From Paracholeplasma manati (lineage in GTDB: Bacteria > Bacillota_I > Bacilli_A > Acholeplasmatales > UBA5453), in contig NZ_JAOVQM010000001.1 in NCBI RefSeq assembly GCF_025742995.1, positions 372,001-436,000 on the forward strand: a stretch of 64,000 bases of DNA, in the 5' to 3' direction. The notes beneath the pieces are model-generated. The model worked only from the letters and a program-made list of their open reading frames with translations, searched no databases and was not told where the DNA came from. Of this stretch, positions 46,221-55,061 are shown in pieces; positions within the stretch are counted from its first letter, which is position 1, and every line of letters begins with the position of its first letter. Made by a program: the position numbers and the translations under genes.

Positions 46221-46947
46221 TTTAAACGTTCACTCGATTGAAACCATGGGCGCATTCGATGGCCCAGGCATCCGCTATGTTTTATTCCTTCAAGGCTGCC
46301 CATTTAAATGTCAGTTTTGCCACAACAGAGACACGTGGGATACGAGTATTAACAAAATCAAAACGCCTGAAGAAGTACTCGCCGATTTCAATCGATACAA
46401 GTCATTTTATAAGCATGGTGGCATTACCGTATCTGGTGGTGAACCCCTCTTACAAATCGACGCTCTGATTGAACTATTTAAACTCTTTAAATCACACAAT
46501 ATCCACACCGCCATCGATACCGCTGGCGCAACCTTCAACCCAAACAATACCGAAAAAATGGATGAGTTGATGCGTTATACAGATTTAATCTTACTAGATA
46601 TCAAACACATGGATGAGGGTTCACATCAAACCTTAGTTGGTGCCTCTAATAAGAATGTACTCGCGTTTGCGAGATACTTAGATGCCTTAGATAAAACCGT
46701 CTATATCAGACATGTCTTATTGCCGGGGATTACGGGCACACCCACCCAACTGAACGCTTTGAGAAACTTCTTAGATACGCTACACAATGTCAAACAAATC
46801 GATATTTTGCCGTATCATACCAAAGGCATTTCTAAATGGAAAACCTTAGGTTTTGAATATGCTTTGATGGACCTAAGAGAACCAACCAAAGAAGAAATCT
46901 ATGAAGCCCATGATATCTTAAAAACAGCCTATATTTACAAGAAATGA
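46207..46947 (+). CDS. pflA: Pyruvate formate-lyase activating enzyme
   Basis: 246 residues, radical-SAM. Cluster-binding Cys 31, Cys 35 and Cys 38 in [15 protein letters not shown], and SGGEPLLQ as the SAM-binding segment. It installs the glycyl radical on PflB. ATG 46207 gives the normal N-terminus and overlaps pflB; ATG 46186 is an in-frame alternative. Needs a reduced flavodoxin as electron donor. Confidence 0.95.
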   Translation: MNLSSLNVHSIETMGAFDGPGIRYVLFLQGCPFKCQFCHNRDTWDTSINKIKTPEEVLADFNRYKSFYKHGGITVSGGEPLLQIDALIELFKLFKSHNIHTAIDTAGATFNPNNTEKMDELMRYTDLILLDIKHMDEGSHQTLVGASNKNVLAFARYLDALDKTVYIRHVLLPGITGTPTQLNALRNFLDTLHNVKQIDILPYHTKGISKWKTLGFEYALMDLREPTKEEIYEAHDILKTAYIYKK

Positions 46948-46950
46948 GCT

Positions 46951-46984
46951 AAACCAAGCATACATCACTGTGCTTGGTTTTTTT
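46951..46984 (+). terminator. Terminator of pflBA
   Basis: 10-bp stem AAACCAAGCA/TGCTTGGTTT, 10-nt loop, T-run. Confidence 0.9.
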
Positions 46985-46989
46985 CTTGG

Positions 46990-47034
46990 TTGACAAAATA
47001 TAGTATCTTGCTATACAATATACCCGTATCTTGC
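46990..47034 (+). promoter_or_regulatory. Promoter of padR operon with repeated GTATCTTGC boxes
   Basis: TTGACA (46990-46995), 16 bp, TATACA (47012-47017). Direct repeats GTATCTTGC at 47003-47011 and 47026-47034 start 23 bp apart, about two helical turns, covering the spacer and the start region. Likely autoregulatory binding sites for the PadR-type protein. Confidence 0.65.
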
Positions 47035-47060
47035 ATAACATAATACTAGGGGGATACGTC

Positions 47061-47384
47061 ATGGCCAATAAAGCTCAAATCATCAAGGGTTTTTTAGAAG
47101 GCTTCGTTTTGGAGGTACTTTCAAAGGAACCATTGTTCACCCATGAAATCATCGAACGACTCGATACCATGGGATATAAAAACTTAAGCGAGGGTACCAT
47201 ATACCCACTGATGTTACGATTAGAAGCACAATCTTTTATCGTGTACACCAAAGTACCTAACCCATTAGGACCTATGAAGAAACGATATGAAATCACGAAA
47301 GATGGTTTTGAAGAATTGGCCAACATTAAAGCTATTTGGGCAGAATTTAGAACCATTTCCGATGATATATTAGGAGGTAAATGA
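47061..47384 (+). CDS. PadR-family transcriptional regulator
   Basis: 107 residues, winged helix: GFLEGFVLEVLSKEPLFTHEIIERL, then SEGTIYPLMLRLEAQ (recognition helix) and KKRYEITKDGFEEL. Start ATG 47061 with AGGGGGAT at 5 bp. It overlaps closely with a membrane-protein gene, the usual PadR arrangement. Confidence 0.9.
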   Translation: MANKAQIIKGFLEGFVLEVLSKEPLFTHEIIERLDTMGYKNLSEGTIYPLMLRLEAQSFIVYTKVPNPLGPMKKRYEITKDGFEELANIKAIWAEFRTISDDILGGK

Positions 47385-47385
47385 C

Positions 47386-48831
47386 ATGTTTGTATTATCT
47401 GGTGAGTATTTAAATCGGTATAAGAAAGTCAAAAGAGTCATTAAGAAACAAACCCGTTCTAGCGTGAAAAGATCAGAAGCTTTACAAGACCTATATAACA
47501 TCTTTATAGAGCTAGAAATGACAGGTGGTTCTTTAGATGAATTTATGAATTTACGTACCTATACGACAGACATCATCGCAACCTTACCGAAGAAGAACAA
47601 ATATATTCGATGGGGTGTATTATCGGGATTAGGGATTGTTTTGATATCCACCATTGTCTATTTAGGTTTATATATACAGGAGTTACAAAAGTATACGGTG
47701 TTGGCATCCCCTTCGGTTGAATTACTCAATAGAACCATTATTCAATGGGATCCCATTGAGCATGCTGATGGGTATCGTATTTATGTCGATGGTATGTTAA
47801 GAGACAACATAGAGGAGACCAGTTATAATTTGTATCATTTGGATTACGCCCGTTCTTATACCATCGAAGTTGAAGCCTACAGCAATCAAAAATACTTCAA
47901 AAAGAGTGTCCGAGTACCTATGTTGGTTTCAACCCCGAGAAAACAAAGCCAAGTGTATGACTTTGGTCAGTTTGTTCAAACATTGATATTTGATGATAAC
48001 CACAGTGCGCATGTCTTAATTTCACCAAACTATACAGGAACTTACCGATTGACACCATCTATGATGGATGATCATTATGCCTACTATTTAGAAGATTTAA
48101 CCACACAAGACAATGTTTTGATGTTAAAATCGACTGATTATTTCAGTGTTTTATTAGAAAGTGATCGCGTCTATGAACTCACAGTCAATGATATGAGAAA
48201 ACTAAATTTGACCATCACGATTGCTTTATCTGGAGAAGAAAAATACGACAACCTTGAAAACCTCAATAAGACGATAACAAGAGATACATCCTTCTTTGTA
48301 GAATACCAAAACTTATCAGGTGAAGATCAATATTATCAATATACAGGTGACCCTGTTCAAATCAGAGCCTATCAAGGTTTAGCCTATGAAGGTATCGGTC
48401 ATTACGTTGTATTTTTAGATGACAATGTCATCAAAATTCATAAAACCGCGACACGAGTTATTTTCAAGATAACCCATGATGGACCGGGAGAAGCTACGAT
48501 TGATTTTGAGCATATGACCACGGATGTAACCAACCTATCCATCCATCAGACGTTTACGTTAACCGGAGATCCCCAAATCATAACACATACGTTCACAGGT
48601 GCATCCGATATCATTATTCATTCAGGTGAGCAAAGGTATGGGATCGCCATCTATACATATGATGGTACACTTGTAAGGGCCATGGTTCATTCAATTTCTG
48701 CAACGGAAATGGTTTATGAAGTACCATCGGTTTATATGGCGCAACCAGTAACTATTGTGATTTTTACAATACCAAGCGATGAACCACCAGGCACAGGACC
48801 TTCTACGATTACCATTCAACCTAGTGTATAA
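47386..48831 (+). CDS. PadR-linked membrane protein with extracellular Fn3-like domain
   Basis: 481 residues. Cytoplasmic helical N-terminus (1-73) like those of PadR-associated membrane proteins, a single membrane helix (about 75-97), then an external part starting with an Fn3-like domain (about 105-172: TIIQWDPIEHADGYRIYVDG) and further beta-rich sequence to a proline-rich end. Starts one base after the padR stop. Probably the regulated envelope-stress or surface protein; function unknown. Confidence 0.7.
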   Translation: MFVLSGEYLNRYKKVKRVIKKQTRSSVKRSEALQDLYNIFIELEMTGGSLDEFMNLRTYTTDIIATLPKKNKYIRWGVLSGLGIVLISTIVYLGLYIQELQKYTVLASPSVELLNRTIIQWDPIEHADGYRIYVDGMLRDNIEETSYNLYHLDYARSYTIEVEAYSNQKYFKKSVRVPMLVSTPRKQSQVYDFGQFVQTLIFDDNHSAHVLISPNYTGTYRLTPSMMDDHYAYYLEDLTTQDNVLMLKSTDYFSVLLESDRVYELTVNDMRKLNLTITIALSGEEKYDNLENLNKTITRDTSFFVEYQNLSGEDQYYQYTGDPVQIRAYQGLAYEGIGHYVVFLDDNVIKIHKTATRVIFKITHDGPGEATIDFEHMTTDVTNLSIHQTFTLTGDPQIITHTFTGASDIIIHSGEQRYGIAIYTYDGTLVRAMVHSISATEMVYEVPSVYMAQPVTIVIFTIPSDEPPGTGPSTITIQPSV

Positions 48832-48836
48832 AAATA

Positions 48837-48870
48837 AAAGCACGATTTCTGACGAAGAATTCGTGCTTTT
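48837..48870. terminator. Bidirectional terminator
   Basis: GCACGA/TCGTGC stem extended by an inner TTCT/AGAA pair, flanked by A and T runs; lies between convergent genes. Confidence 0.82.
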
Positions 48871-48888
48871 TGTTACGTTTACGAATGA

Positions 48889-50193
48889 TTAATCAACCCA
48901 TTGAGTATTTAGACAGTCTGCTTGTTCAGGTCTGTCATAGATATTGATGAATAGCGCTTCTCTCAAGTTAAGCGTAATATTGGATAAATCATGGATAGGA
49001 TTCAGCTTTTTAAAAACAATTGTAAAGAGTGTTTGTTCGCTGCTTAATCTCGTTTGAACATTCATGTAATTGAAGGATATATGACCATCCATTTCGTGAT
49101 GGATACCATCTAGATGGTAGATAACATCTACGAGTTGATACTGACTTGTTTCGTATAACAGTGACAAATCCAGCCCATTCAGTGAAATATCCCCAGATAA
49201 AACAACATCCATTTGAAGTTCATCCCAGTTTTCATTTAAAACTTTTAAGATGAATCCATTTTTAAGCGTTTGATACACAGGGTATAGTGTTGTTGTTTCT
49301 ATAATGGGTCCATAAAATAAGGCACTATGGGCTTGAGATAAAGCCCATCCAAGGTGTTCTAAACCAAGTTTATGATGAATTGGTAGGGATTCAATCCCTT
49401 CACCATAATAACCAAAATCATGGGTTGTCAGTGAGGCATCATACACATAATTGATGATATAAACTTGTTGTTGGAAATTGGATAACGTAAACCACTTTTG
49501 AATAAAAGAAGTAAGGTCAGCACTATGTCGATTTTTCTCGACATAGATATCATAAAAATAACGCGTCACATCATGAACAAAGAGAGTCAAAGGTAATATC
49601 ATTTTGGGACTCAATTTAGACCCTACATAAACATACTCAGCATCCACTTCAAAGGTTTCACCAGTAACGTCTATCAAATATTGCCACTCGATATCAGATG
49701 TATACCGATAGTAAAATGTTTGATTGTGATAGAACAAATCGACGTTCTCTGTGATGGGTAAAGTAACCACTTGATAATCTGTAATCCAATTCGTATAAGC
49801 AGATAATCCCGTATTTTTAGCTTTCATATAATCGTAAAATGGTTTTAACGTGGATACCAATGTGTCTGAAAATAGTTCAAAGTTGAACAACAACGATACT
49901 TTGTTGTATTGGATACGAATGGTTTGAGGACCAGTAAGCATAAATTTAGAAAGATCTGATTCACTGATCATAGACTGTTTTACAGTCACGATTTCTGCAT
50001 CACCATTATCTCTTAAAACGCGAATAGACAGATCCTCATAAGAAAACAATCCGACGATCATTTGATTTTGGTCTGAATTTACGAAGATGTCATATCCAAT
50101 GATTGGCGATTTAGATGAACAACCAGCGATGACTATCATTGATAACAACCACAATGATGCAAGCAGGATTTTTTTGATCTTATATGTTTTCAT
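48889..50193 (-). CDS. Lipoprotein of unknown function
   Basis: 434 residues. Signal peptide with lipobox IAGC (Cys 25). An Ig-like or beta domain follows (LSIRVLRDNGDAEIVTV), then a beta-rich remainder with many aromatic residues. It lies 13 bp after the cohesin-dockerin-OppA fusion gene and so is probably its operon partner at the cell surface. No enzyme motif recognised. Confidence 0.68.
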   Translation of the reverse strand: MKTYKIKKILLASLWLLSMIVIAGCSSKSPIIGYDIFVNSDQNQMIVGLFSYEDLSIRVLRDNGDAEIVTVKQSMISESDLSKFMLTGPQTIRIQYNKVSLLFNFELFSDTLVSTLKPFYDYMKAKNTGLSAYTNWITDYQVVTLPITENVDLFYHNQTFYYRYTSDIEWQYLIDVTGETFEVDAEYVYVGSKLSPKMILPLTLFVHDVTRYFYDIYVEKNRHSADLTSFIQKWFTLSNFQQQVYIINYVYDASLTTHDFGYYGEGIESLPIHHKLGLEHLGWALSQAHSALFYGPIIETTTLYPVYQTLKNGFILKVLNENWDELQMDVVLSGDISLNGLDLSLLYETSQYQLVDVIYHLDGIHHEMDGHISFNYMNVQTRLSSEQTLFTIVFKKLNPIHDLSNITLNLREALFINIYDRPEQADCLNTQWVD

Positions 50194-50206
50194 GTCTTAT
50201 CTACCT

Positions 50207-53200
50207 CTATAACCAGTACCAGCCAACATAGTAGTCGCCTACTTTTATGACCACATAAGCATCCAACTGAAGATTGATGAACTGCGTACCATAGACATAC
50301 GCTGTAACCCCAGTCGGTAGTTTGGATTCAGCCCAAATCTCATCCCAGGTATTAAATGTACCATAGGTAGAGGCGATGTATGGGATGGCGTTGATTTCAT
50401 CTAAAGTCAATGGTGTTTCAGACGTGTAATGTAATAAATACTCATAATTATGATAAGCTATTGCCTCTTTGACTGTTTTCGCTAATGTGAGGATGTCATA
50501 GAGTTCGTATCCATCATTATTTTTTTTCAAAAGAAATAACAATTCTTGGCCGGTTGTAGTGATAACGACATAACTCTCGATGGTATCGACATGGAGGTTA
50601 GCAGCGAGTGTATTCAAATCCCCAACCATTAGAGCTGCGATACCCAACGAATCGGAAGCGATTGAAGCGATACTATCTTCGTATTGGCTGAGTTTCACTT
50701 GAATGAGGCTTTCTGGGGTATCCCAAGTCTTTTGTTCCATCCCATCTTTCACATAAACTTTACCATTCAGCGCAGAAACTAGGGCGTTATAACTCCAAAG
50801 CTCATAAACCATTTGACCTGAAGCGTTACGGTAAGCTATAGGGATATTGGCAGAGGTTGTATCAATACCAAAATCCATCGTGAAATTCGAACGATTATCA
50901 TCGGTATACGATGACAAAATGCCTTGATTAATCGGTACTGAGCCTGAAATTCCGGCGATACCTAAATCGGTATTCGCTTTTTGTAAGAAATCATAATAGT
51001 TGCTTGGGAAAGCAACATCCACTAAATTGATTTCGATTTTCACATAGTTGTTATGATCAATCAAGCGTTGCTCATATTGAGACTTTAGTTGTTGTGCCAT
51101 GGTTTGAAAGGCCTGGTTGCCACTGGATGAATAGGTCAAATCCAAAGCAATCACAGTATAATTTGAAGCATTACCACGTTCATAATACCCCTCAGTGATG
51201 GCTCGATTCACCGCTTGTTCAAAGAGAGATACGGCTTTGTCTGGAACGAAACCATAGTTATCCTGTCCATACTTAATTAAAATGTCTGCCCCTGCAGGAA
51301 GTGTTCTGATTGTTACACCATGAGGCACATCGATGAAGAAATTAGTTCTTAGTAAAGTATAAACAGGCAGATAAATTTTCGCTTGATTCACTGCGGCTTC
51401 ATAACGATCAAACCCATAATACAAGGCTTGTCTCATCTCTTTATACATCAAAATAGGTTCAGGAACAAAGTTTGGATTAATTGTAACATCCGGGTGTGAT
51501 TCGATGTAGGCATCTCGTCGTTCTTCTGTACCAAACCCATTAATTACCAATCGATAAGTTGTTGCGGATGGTATGGTACTTACTCGACTGTCTAAAGCAT
51601 ATTCGAGGGTACGGTTTGTTGGTAAGTTAGCCATATCGAGTTTACCATCTAAAAATGCTTGGAAAATAAGGTCGGTACCAGTCATAAACTGATATTGTAA
51701 ACCTGTAAAGTGATACATGTCTTTTAGTGGGTGATTCGAATTCTTTTTAAAAGTAAGTTGTTCACCCAAGGTCCAACTATCTAAATAGTAAATACCAGAA
51801 GAAGGTGTCGACTCAGGTGAGGTTGCGTACCCATTAGGGGTGAGTTTTTCTAAAAGTTGTTGGTTTAAAGGCGAGAGTAATGGTGAGGAAAACTGATACT
51901 TAACATCAAATGCTGATTTATCGGTTGTATACTCAATTTCTAAGGTGTTTGAACTACCCGAAGCCAATCTTAAACCAACTTGATTGATACCAATAGTACC
52001 TGCTAAAAATTCTGAAGCCCCTTTGACTTGGTTACTAACAAAATCGTTACCCCCTGTACGTGCTCTAAACCATTGTTGTTGCAAAGCGTATCGATAGGTC
52101 CATAAGAAATCCTCTGCATTTAGCACTTCATGACCACTTGGCAGACCCGCTAGGTTTGTATTTGGATGATAAGTCCAAACCAAATTATCTTTAACAGGAA
52201 TTCGCCAAACTTTAGCGTATGTCTGTCCATTAATGACGTTTGGATTGACAGGGATTGGCTCAGATTCAGCCAAAGAAGGTTGAAGTTTAAACCCAGTCTT
52301 GGTGTCATCGAAGAAGTGATCATACAATGACCCACTGAATTGACTGATTATTGCTTCATCCGTATAATTATCACTTATCCAACTATTTAATGTGTATGGG
52401 TCTGTACTGTAAGCAGATCTAAATGTGAATTCATTTGCGTTTCCATAAGTGTTGCCTGACATCATAACTTGTGAATCATCGGTATTTAATTTAGAAAACG
52501 GTACACCAAAACCTAAGACAGCATTATGGGTTGGGCTGAATAATTCAACCCTATTGGAAAACATCATGCGTGTCGAGCCTGTAAATAGAGGTACGCCTGC
52601 GTAGACATTATCTAGTAGATAGTTTTCTGCGGCTGCATATATCTTCGCAATCTCGGTATAGTTTAACTCTGTAAAGTCATACAAACCATTGGCTTCTTGA
52701 AAAAACTCAAGCGGTACATCATTGGTCACATCAGGACCAATAACATCGACTTTGCCAACGATAAAAAGTTGAAGGTAAGCCACATCCAATAAACTGATCT
52801 GTCCATCACGATTGATGTCAGCCAGTTCAATCAAATCATCTTTTAATAATGCTTTTCCTGCCAAATGCAGTTGAATCATCAAAGCGTCTTGTATGGTTAC
52901 TTGACCATCCATATTTAGGTCACCGAACTCACCGACATGAACTGCCATGAAGACATAAGATACGTCTGGAATCGCAGTGAATTGACTACTAGGTCCCATC
53001 ATAATAATCTCATTGTTAAAGGTTTGATCTAAAGAGATGACATCGTATTGTCCGTATGGAATGTATGACTTAACCTTGAAGGACAACTCAAATAAAGTGT
53101 TGAAGCCTGTGATGGTTTGTTCGGTTTGACTGAACGCAACAGAAATGATGCCCGGGTTTTCAATGTTATAGACTAAACCTGGAAATTGACGCTGATCATA

Positions 53201-53452
53201 ATTGAGACTGATTAATTCAAAAAGATTGGCATCGTAAAGCAGTCGCATCTGATAGCCTGCAACCGGATATGGTGTATCTAGAGTAACATTAATCTTAAAG
53301 GTGAGCCCATGGGATGTGTGGACATCCTCAGTGGATGAAACCACTGTTACAGCGGTATCCAAGGCTACCAATGTCGTGTAGCTAAAGACAAAAAAGCTCC
53401 AAAGACTGATTAAAGATACGATAAAAAACCGACGAATATATCGACGAATCAT
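50207..53452 (-). CDS. Secreted cohesin-dockerin-SBP5 fusion protein
   Basis: 1081 residues. Signal peptide (about 1-32). Residues about 33-170 look like a cohesin-type beta sandwich (VAGYQMRLLYDANLFELISL, PGIISVAFSQ, LFELSFKV). Residues 177-234 are a type-I dockerin with two 12-residue calcium loops, 178-189 (DLNMDGQVTIQD) and 212-223 (DINRDGQISLLD). From about 290 an oligopeptide-binding family-5 domain follows (VWRIPVKDNLVWTYHPN; LNAEDFLWTYRYAL; GIYYLDSWTLGEQLTFKKN). No oligopeptide permease genes adjoin. GGAGGTGG precedes the start. A surface-assembled peptide or glycan receptor is inferred. Confidence 0.8.
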   Translation of the reverse strand: MIRRYIRRFFIVSLISLWSFFVFSYTTLVALDTAVTVVSSTEDVHTSHGLTFKINVTLDTPYPVAGYQMRLLYDANLFELISLNYDQRQFPGLVYNIENPGIISVAFSQTEQTITGFNTLFELSFKVKSYIPYGQYDVISLDQTFNNEIIMMGPSSQFTAIPDVSYVFMAVHVGEFGDLNMDGQVTIQDALMIQLHLAGKALLKDDLIELADINRDGQISLLDVAYLQLFIVGKVDVIGPDVTNDVPLEFFQEANGLYDFTELNYTEIAKIYAAAENYLLDNVYAGVPLFTGSTRMMFSNRVELFSPTHNAVLGFGVPFSKLNTDDSQVMMSGNTYGNANEFTFRSAYSTDPYTLNSWISDNYTDEAIISQFSGSLYDHFFDDTKTGFKLQPSLAESEPIPVNPNVINGQTYAKVWRIPVKDNLVWTYHPNTNLAGLPSGHEVLNAEDFLWTYRYALQQQWFRARTGGNDFVSNQVKGASEFLAGTIGINQVGLRLASGSSNTLEIEYTTDKSAFDVKYQFSSPLLSPLNQQLLEKLTPNGYATSPESTPSSGIYYLDSWTLGEQLTFKKNSNHPLKDMYHFTGLQYQFMTGTDLIFQAFLDGKLDMANLPTNRTLEYALDSRVSTIPSATTYRLVINGFGTEERRDAYIESHPDVTINPNFVPEPILMYKEMRQALYYGFDRYEAAVNQAKIYLPVYTLLRTNFFIDVPHGVTIRTLPAGADILIKYGQDNYGFVPDKAVSLFEQAVNRAITEGYYERGNASNYTVIALDLTYSSSGNQAFQTMAQQLKSQYEQRLIDHNNYVKIEINLVDVAFPSNYYDFLQKANTDLGIAGISGSVPINQGILSSYTDDNRSNFTMDFGIDTTSANIPIAYRNASGQMVYELWSYNALVSALNGKVYVKDGMEQKTWDTPESLIQVKLSQYEDSIASIASDSLGIAALMVGDLNTLAANLHVDTIESYVVITTTGQELLFLLKKNNDGYELYDILTLAKTVKEAIAYHNYEYLLHYTSETPLTLDEINAIPYIASTYGTFNTWDEIWAESKLPTGVTAYVYGTQFINLQLDAYVVIKVGDYYVGWYWL

Positions 53453-53648
53453 GATTCCACCTCCAATTTGAGACTAAAGTATTCAATTTCTGTTTAATTT
53501 ATAAACATTTTACATCATTCATTATAAAAAGCAATACTTATTTTGATAGTCTAGAATCAATAAATAAAAAATGTGCAAATAAACGTATCTTCAATGATTG
53601 AATCTACATACTTGAGCATCGACAAATGTAACAATTGTAACATTTTCA

Positions 53649-53676
53649 TTGAAAATTTCGCTGGAAAGACTATAAT
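53649..53676 (+). promoter_or_regulatory. Promoter of toxin-antitoxin pair
   Basis: TTGAAA (53649-53654), 16 bp, TATAAT (53671-53676). Just upstream are two direct copies of TGTAACA, 9 bp apart (53627-53642), a possible antitoxin-binding site. Confidence 0.65.
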
Positions 53677-53697
53677 ACAATTACAGGAGGTTAATGT

Positions 53698-54012
53698 ATG
53701 CCAGATGAAACAGTGACATTTCTCACAAAAGCAAAAAAACTAATTACCCATAAAAAAAGAAGTGTCGCTGCTAGAGCAGATTTTATTCAAAATTTGGCAC
53801 TAATCGGAATACTCAATATTGACGAGATTTGGCATCATATCCTAAGTCTTACCAAATTTCAAAGATTAGTAGATTATAAACCTGCTTATGATGGTGGGCA
53901 AGAAGCATATATATTCATCAAGAATATCCATGGTGAAGACATATATATAAAACTGAAAATTGAAATTCAAAACAATGAGGAAATATTGGTTTGTCTCTCA
54001 TTTCACAAATGA
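53698..54012 (+). CDS. MqsR-like toxin
   Basis: 104 residues. Small basic protein with the MqsR pattern: AKKLI near the start, ILSLTKF in the middle, and a beta hairpin IYIKLKI...EEILVCLSFHK at the end, as in the RelE-fold mRNA interferase MqsR. ACAGGAGGTT before ATG. Toxin first, antitoxin second is the MqsRA order. Similarity is by pattern only. Confidence 0.7.
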   Translation: MPDETVTFLTKAKKLITHKKRSVAARADFIQNLALIGILNIDEIWHHILSLTKFQRLVDYKPAYDGGQEAYIFIKNIHGEDIYIKLKIEIQNNEEILVCLSFHK

Positions 54013-54031
54013 ATAACCACAGGAGATTGCT

Positions 54032-54949
54032 ATGAAAAATATAATGAACACCTATATTAAAGAAACCACTACTACATTTCAAATCAATGATACGACCATT
54101 ATAGTACCAGGTAAGAGAAGGTTCGATGCCACGACAAATGAACCTGTTTTTGATTATGATTTAGACAATGCCTTGCTGATTGAAGCAGGTAAAAAATATC
54201 GAGAATCTATTCATTTTGACGGAGAAAAACTCATTGAGTTTCGTAAAAAACATGATTTGACACAAGCATTGTTTGCAAAAATCTTAGGGATATCTAGAAA
54301 AACACTCATTTCCTATGAAAAAAATTATGCCATCCCAAACAATCAAAATCTAAAACTGATACAGTCAATGATTAAAGATGAAACTTTACTTGAAAAAATG
54401 TCAACTCATTTCAATGCCCCACTAACCTATAAAGAGATGGAGGTCATAGGTAACATTAGAGTTGAGGAATCTATGGATGAATATTCTGGTTTCCAAGCCA
54501 TTAATGAAGACATACTGATTTCATTGATGTTATTCTTTTCGGACAAAGGTATATCTCAAACACGACTTCAAAAAGCAATGTTTTATAGCGATTTTCTCAA
54601 TTATAAAACCACAGGTACATCATTAACTGGATTATATTATCGAAAGTTTCCTTTTGGTCCTTACTCAGAAGCATTAAATAAATTGACAGACGATTTGATT
54701 AGACTTGAAAAAATGACTAGAAAATTGGATTATTTGATGGTTTCGCAAGAGAAAGTTAATCTAGATTTTCTCACTGAACCTCAATTCGAAATTGTTAAAA
54801 AAATCAAACGATACATACAAAAGAATGATGCTAAAGCTGTTTCAGATGATTCGCATCTCCATAATGGATGGATTCATACAACTGATTTCGAAAAAATTTC
54901 CTATGAATTTGCAGTCGATATGTTAGATGACTTCTTGAACTGTGAATAA
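54032..54949 (+). CDS. Antitoxin with HTH and Panacea/SocA-type C-terminal domain
   Basis: 305 residues. Residues about 60-115 form an MqsA-like HTH (LIEFRKKHDLTQALFAKILGISRKTLISYE); the usual N-terminal zinc finger is absent. Residues about 155-300 match the Panacea (DUF4065/SocA) fold: ISQTRLQKAMFYSDFLNYKTTG, YYRKFPFGPYSEALNKL. Panacea domains neutralise diverse toxins in PanAT systems. Gene begins 20 bp after the toxin, with its own AGGAGA site. Confidence 0.8.
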   Translation: MKNIMNTYIKETTTTFQINDTTIIVPGKRRFDATTNEPVFDYDLDNALLIEAGKKYRESIHFDGEKLIEFRKKHDLTQALFAKILGISRKTLISYEKNYAIPNNQNLKLIQSMIKDETLLEKMSTHFNAPLTYKEMEVIGNIRVEESMDEYSGFQAINEDILISLMLFFSDKGISQTRLQKAMFYSDFLNYKTTGTSLTGLYYRKFPFGPYSEALNKLTDDLIRLEKMTRKLDYLMVSQEKVNLDFLTEPQFEIVKKIKRYIQKNDAKAVSDDSHLHNGWIHTTDFEKISYEFAVDMLDDFLNCE

Positions 54950-54963
54950 GAACATATGGTACT

Positions 54964-54995
54964 AAGCGTTTCTCATTATGAGAGACGTTTTATTT
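54964..54995 (+). terminator. Terminator of toxin-antitoxin operon
   Basis: 11-bp stem AAGCGTTTCTC with GAGAGACGTTT (two G-T pairs), loop ATTAT, T-rich tail. Confidence 0.8.
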
Positions 54996-55022
54996 CAATC
55001 AGTATCGGTTTTCAAAAAATGT

Positions 55023-55028
55023 TATAAT
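55023..55028 (+). promoter_or_regulatory. -10 box of fhs-folD-purB
   Basis: TATAAT 33 bp before fhs; no good -35 seen. Confidence 0.45.
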
Positions 55029-55061
55029 TAAAATAGAAAACTCAAAAAGGATGGCGATACT

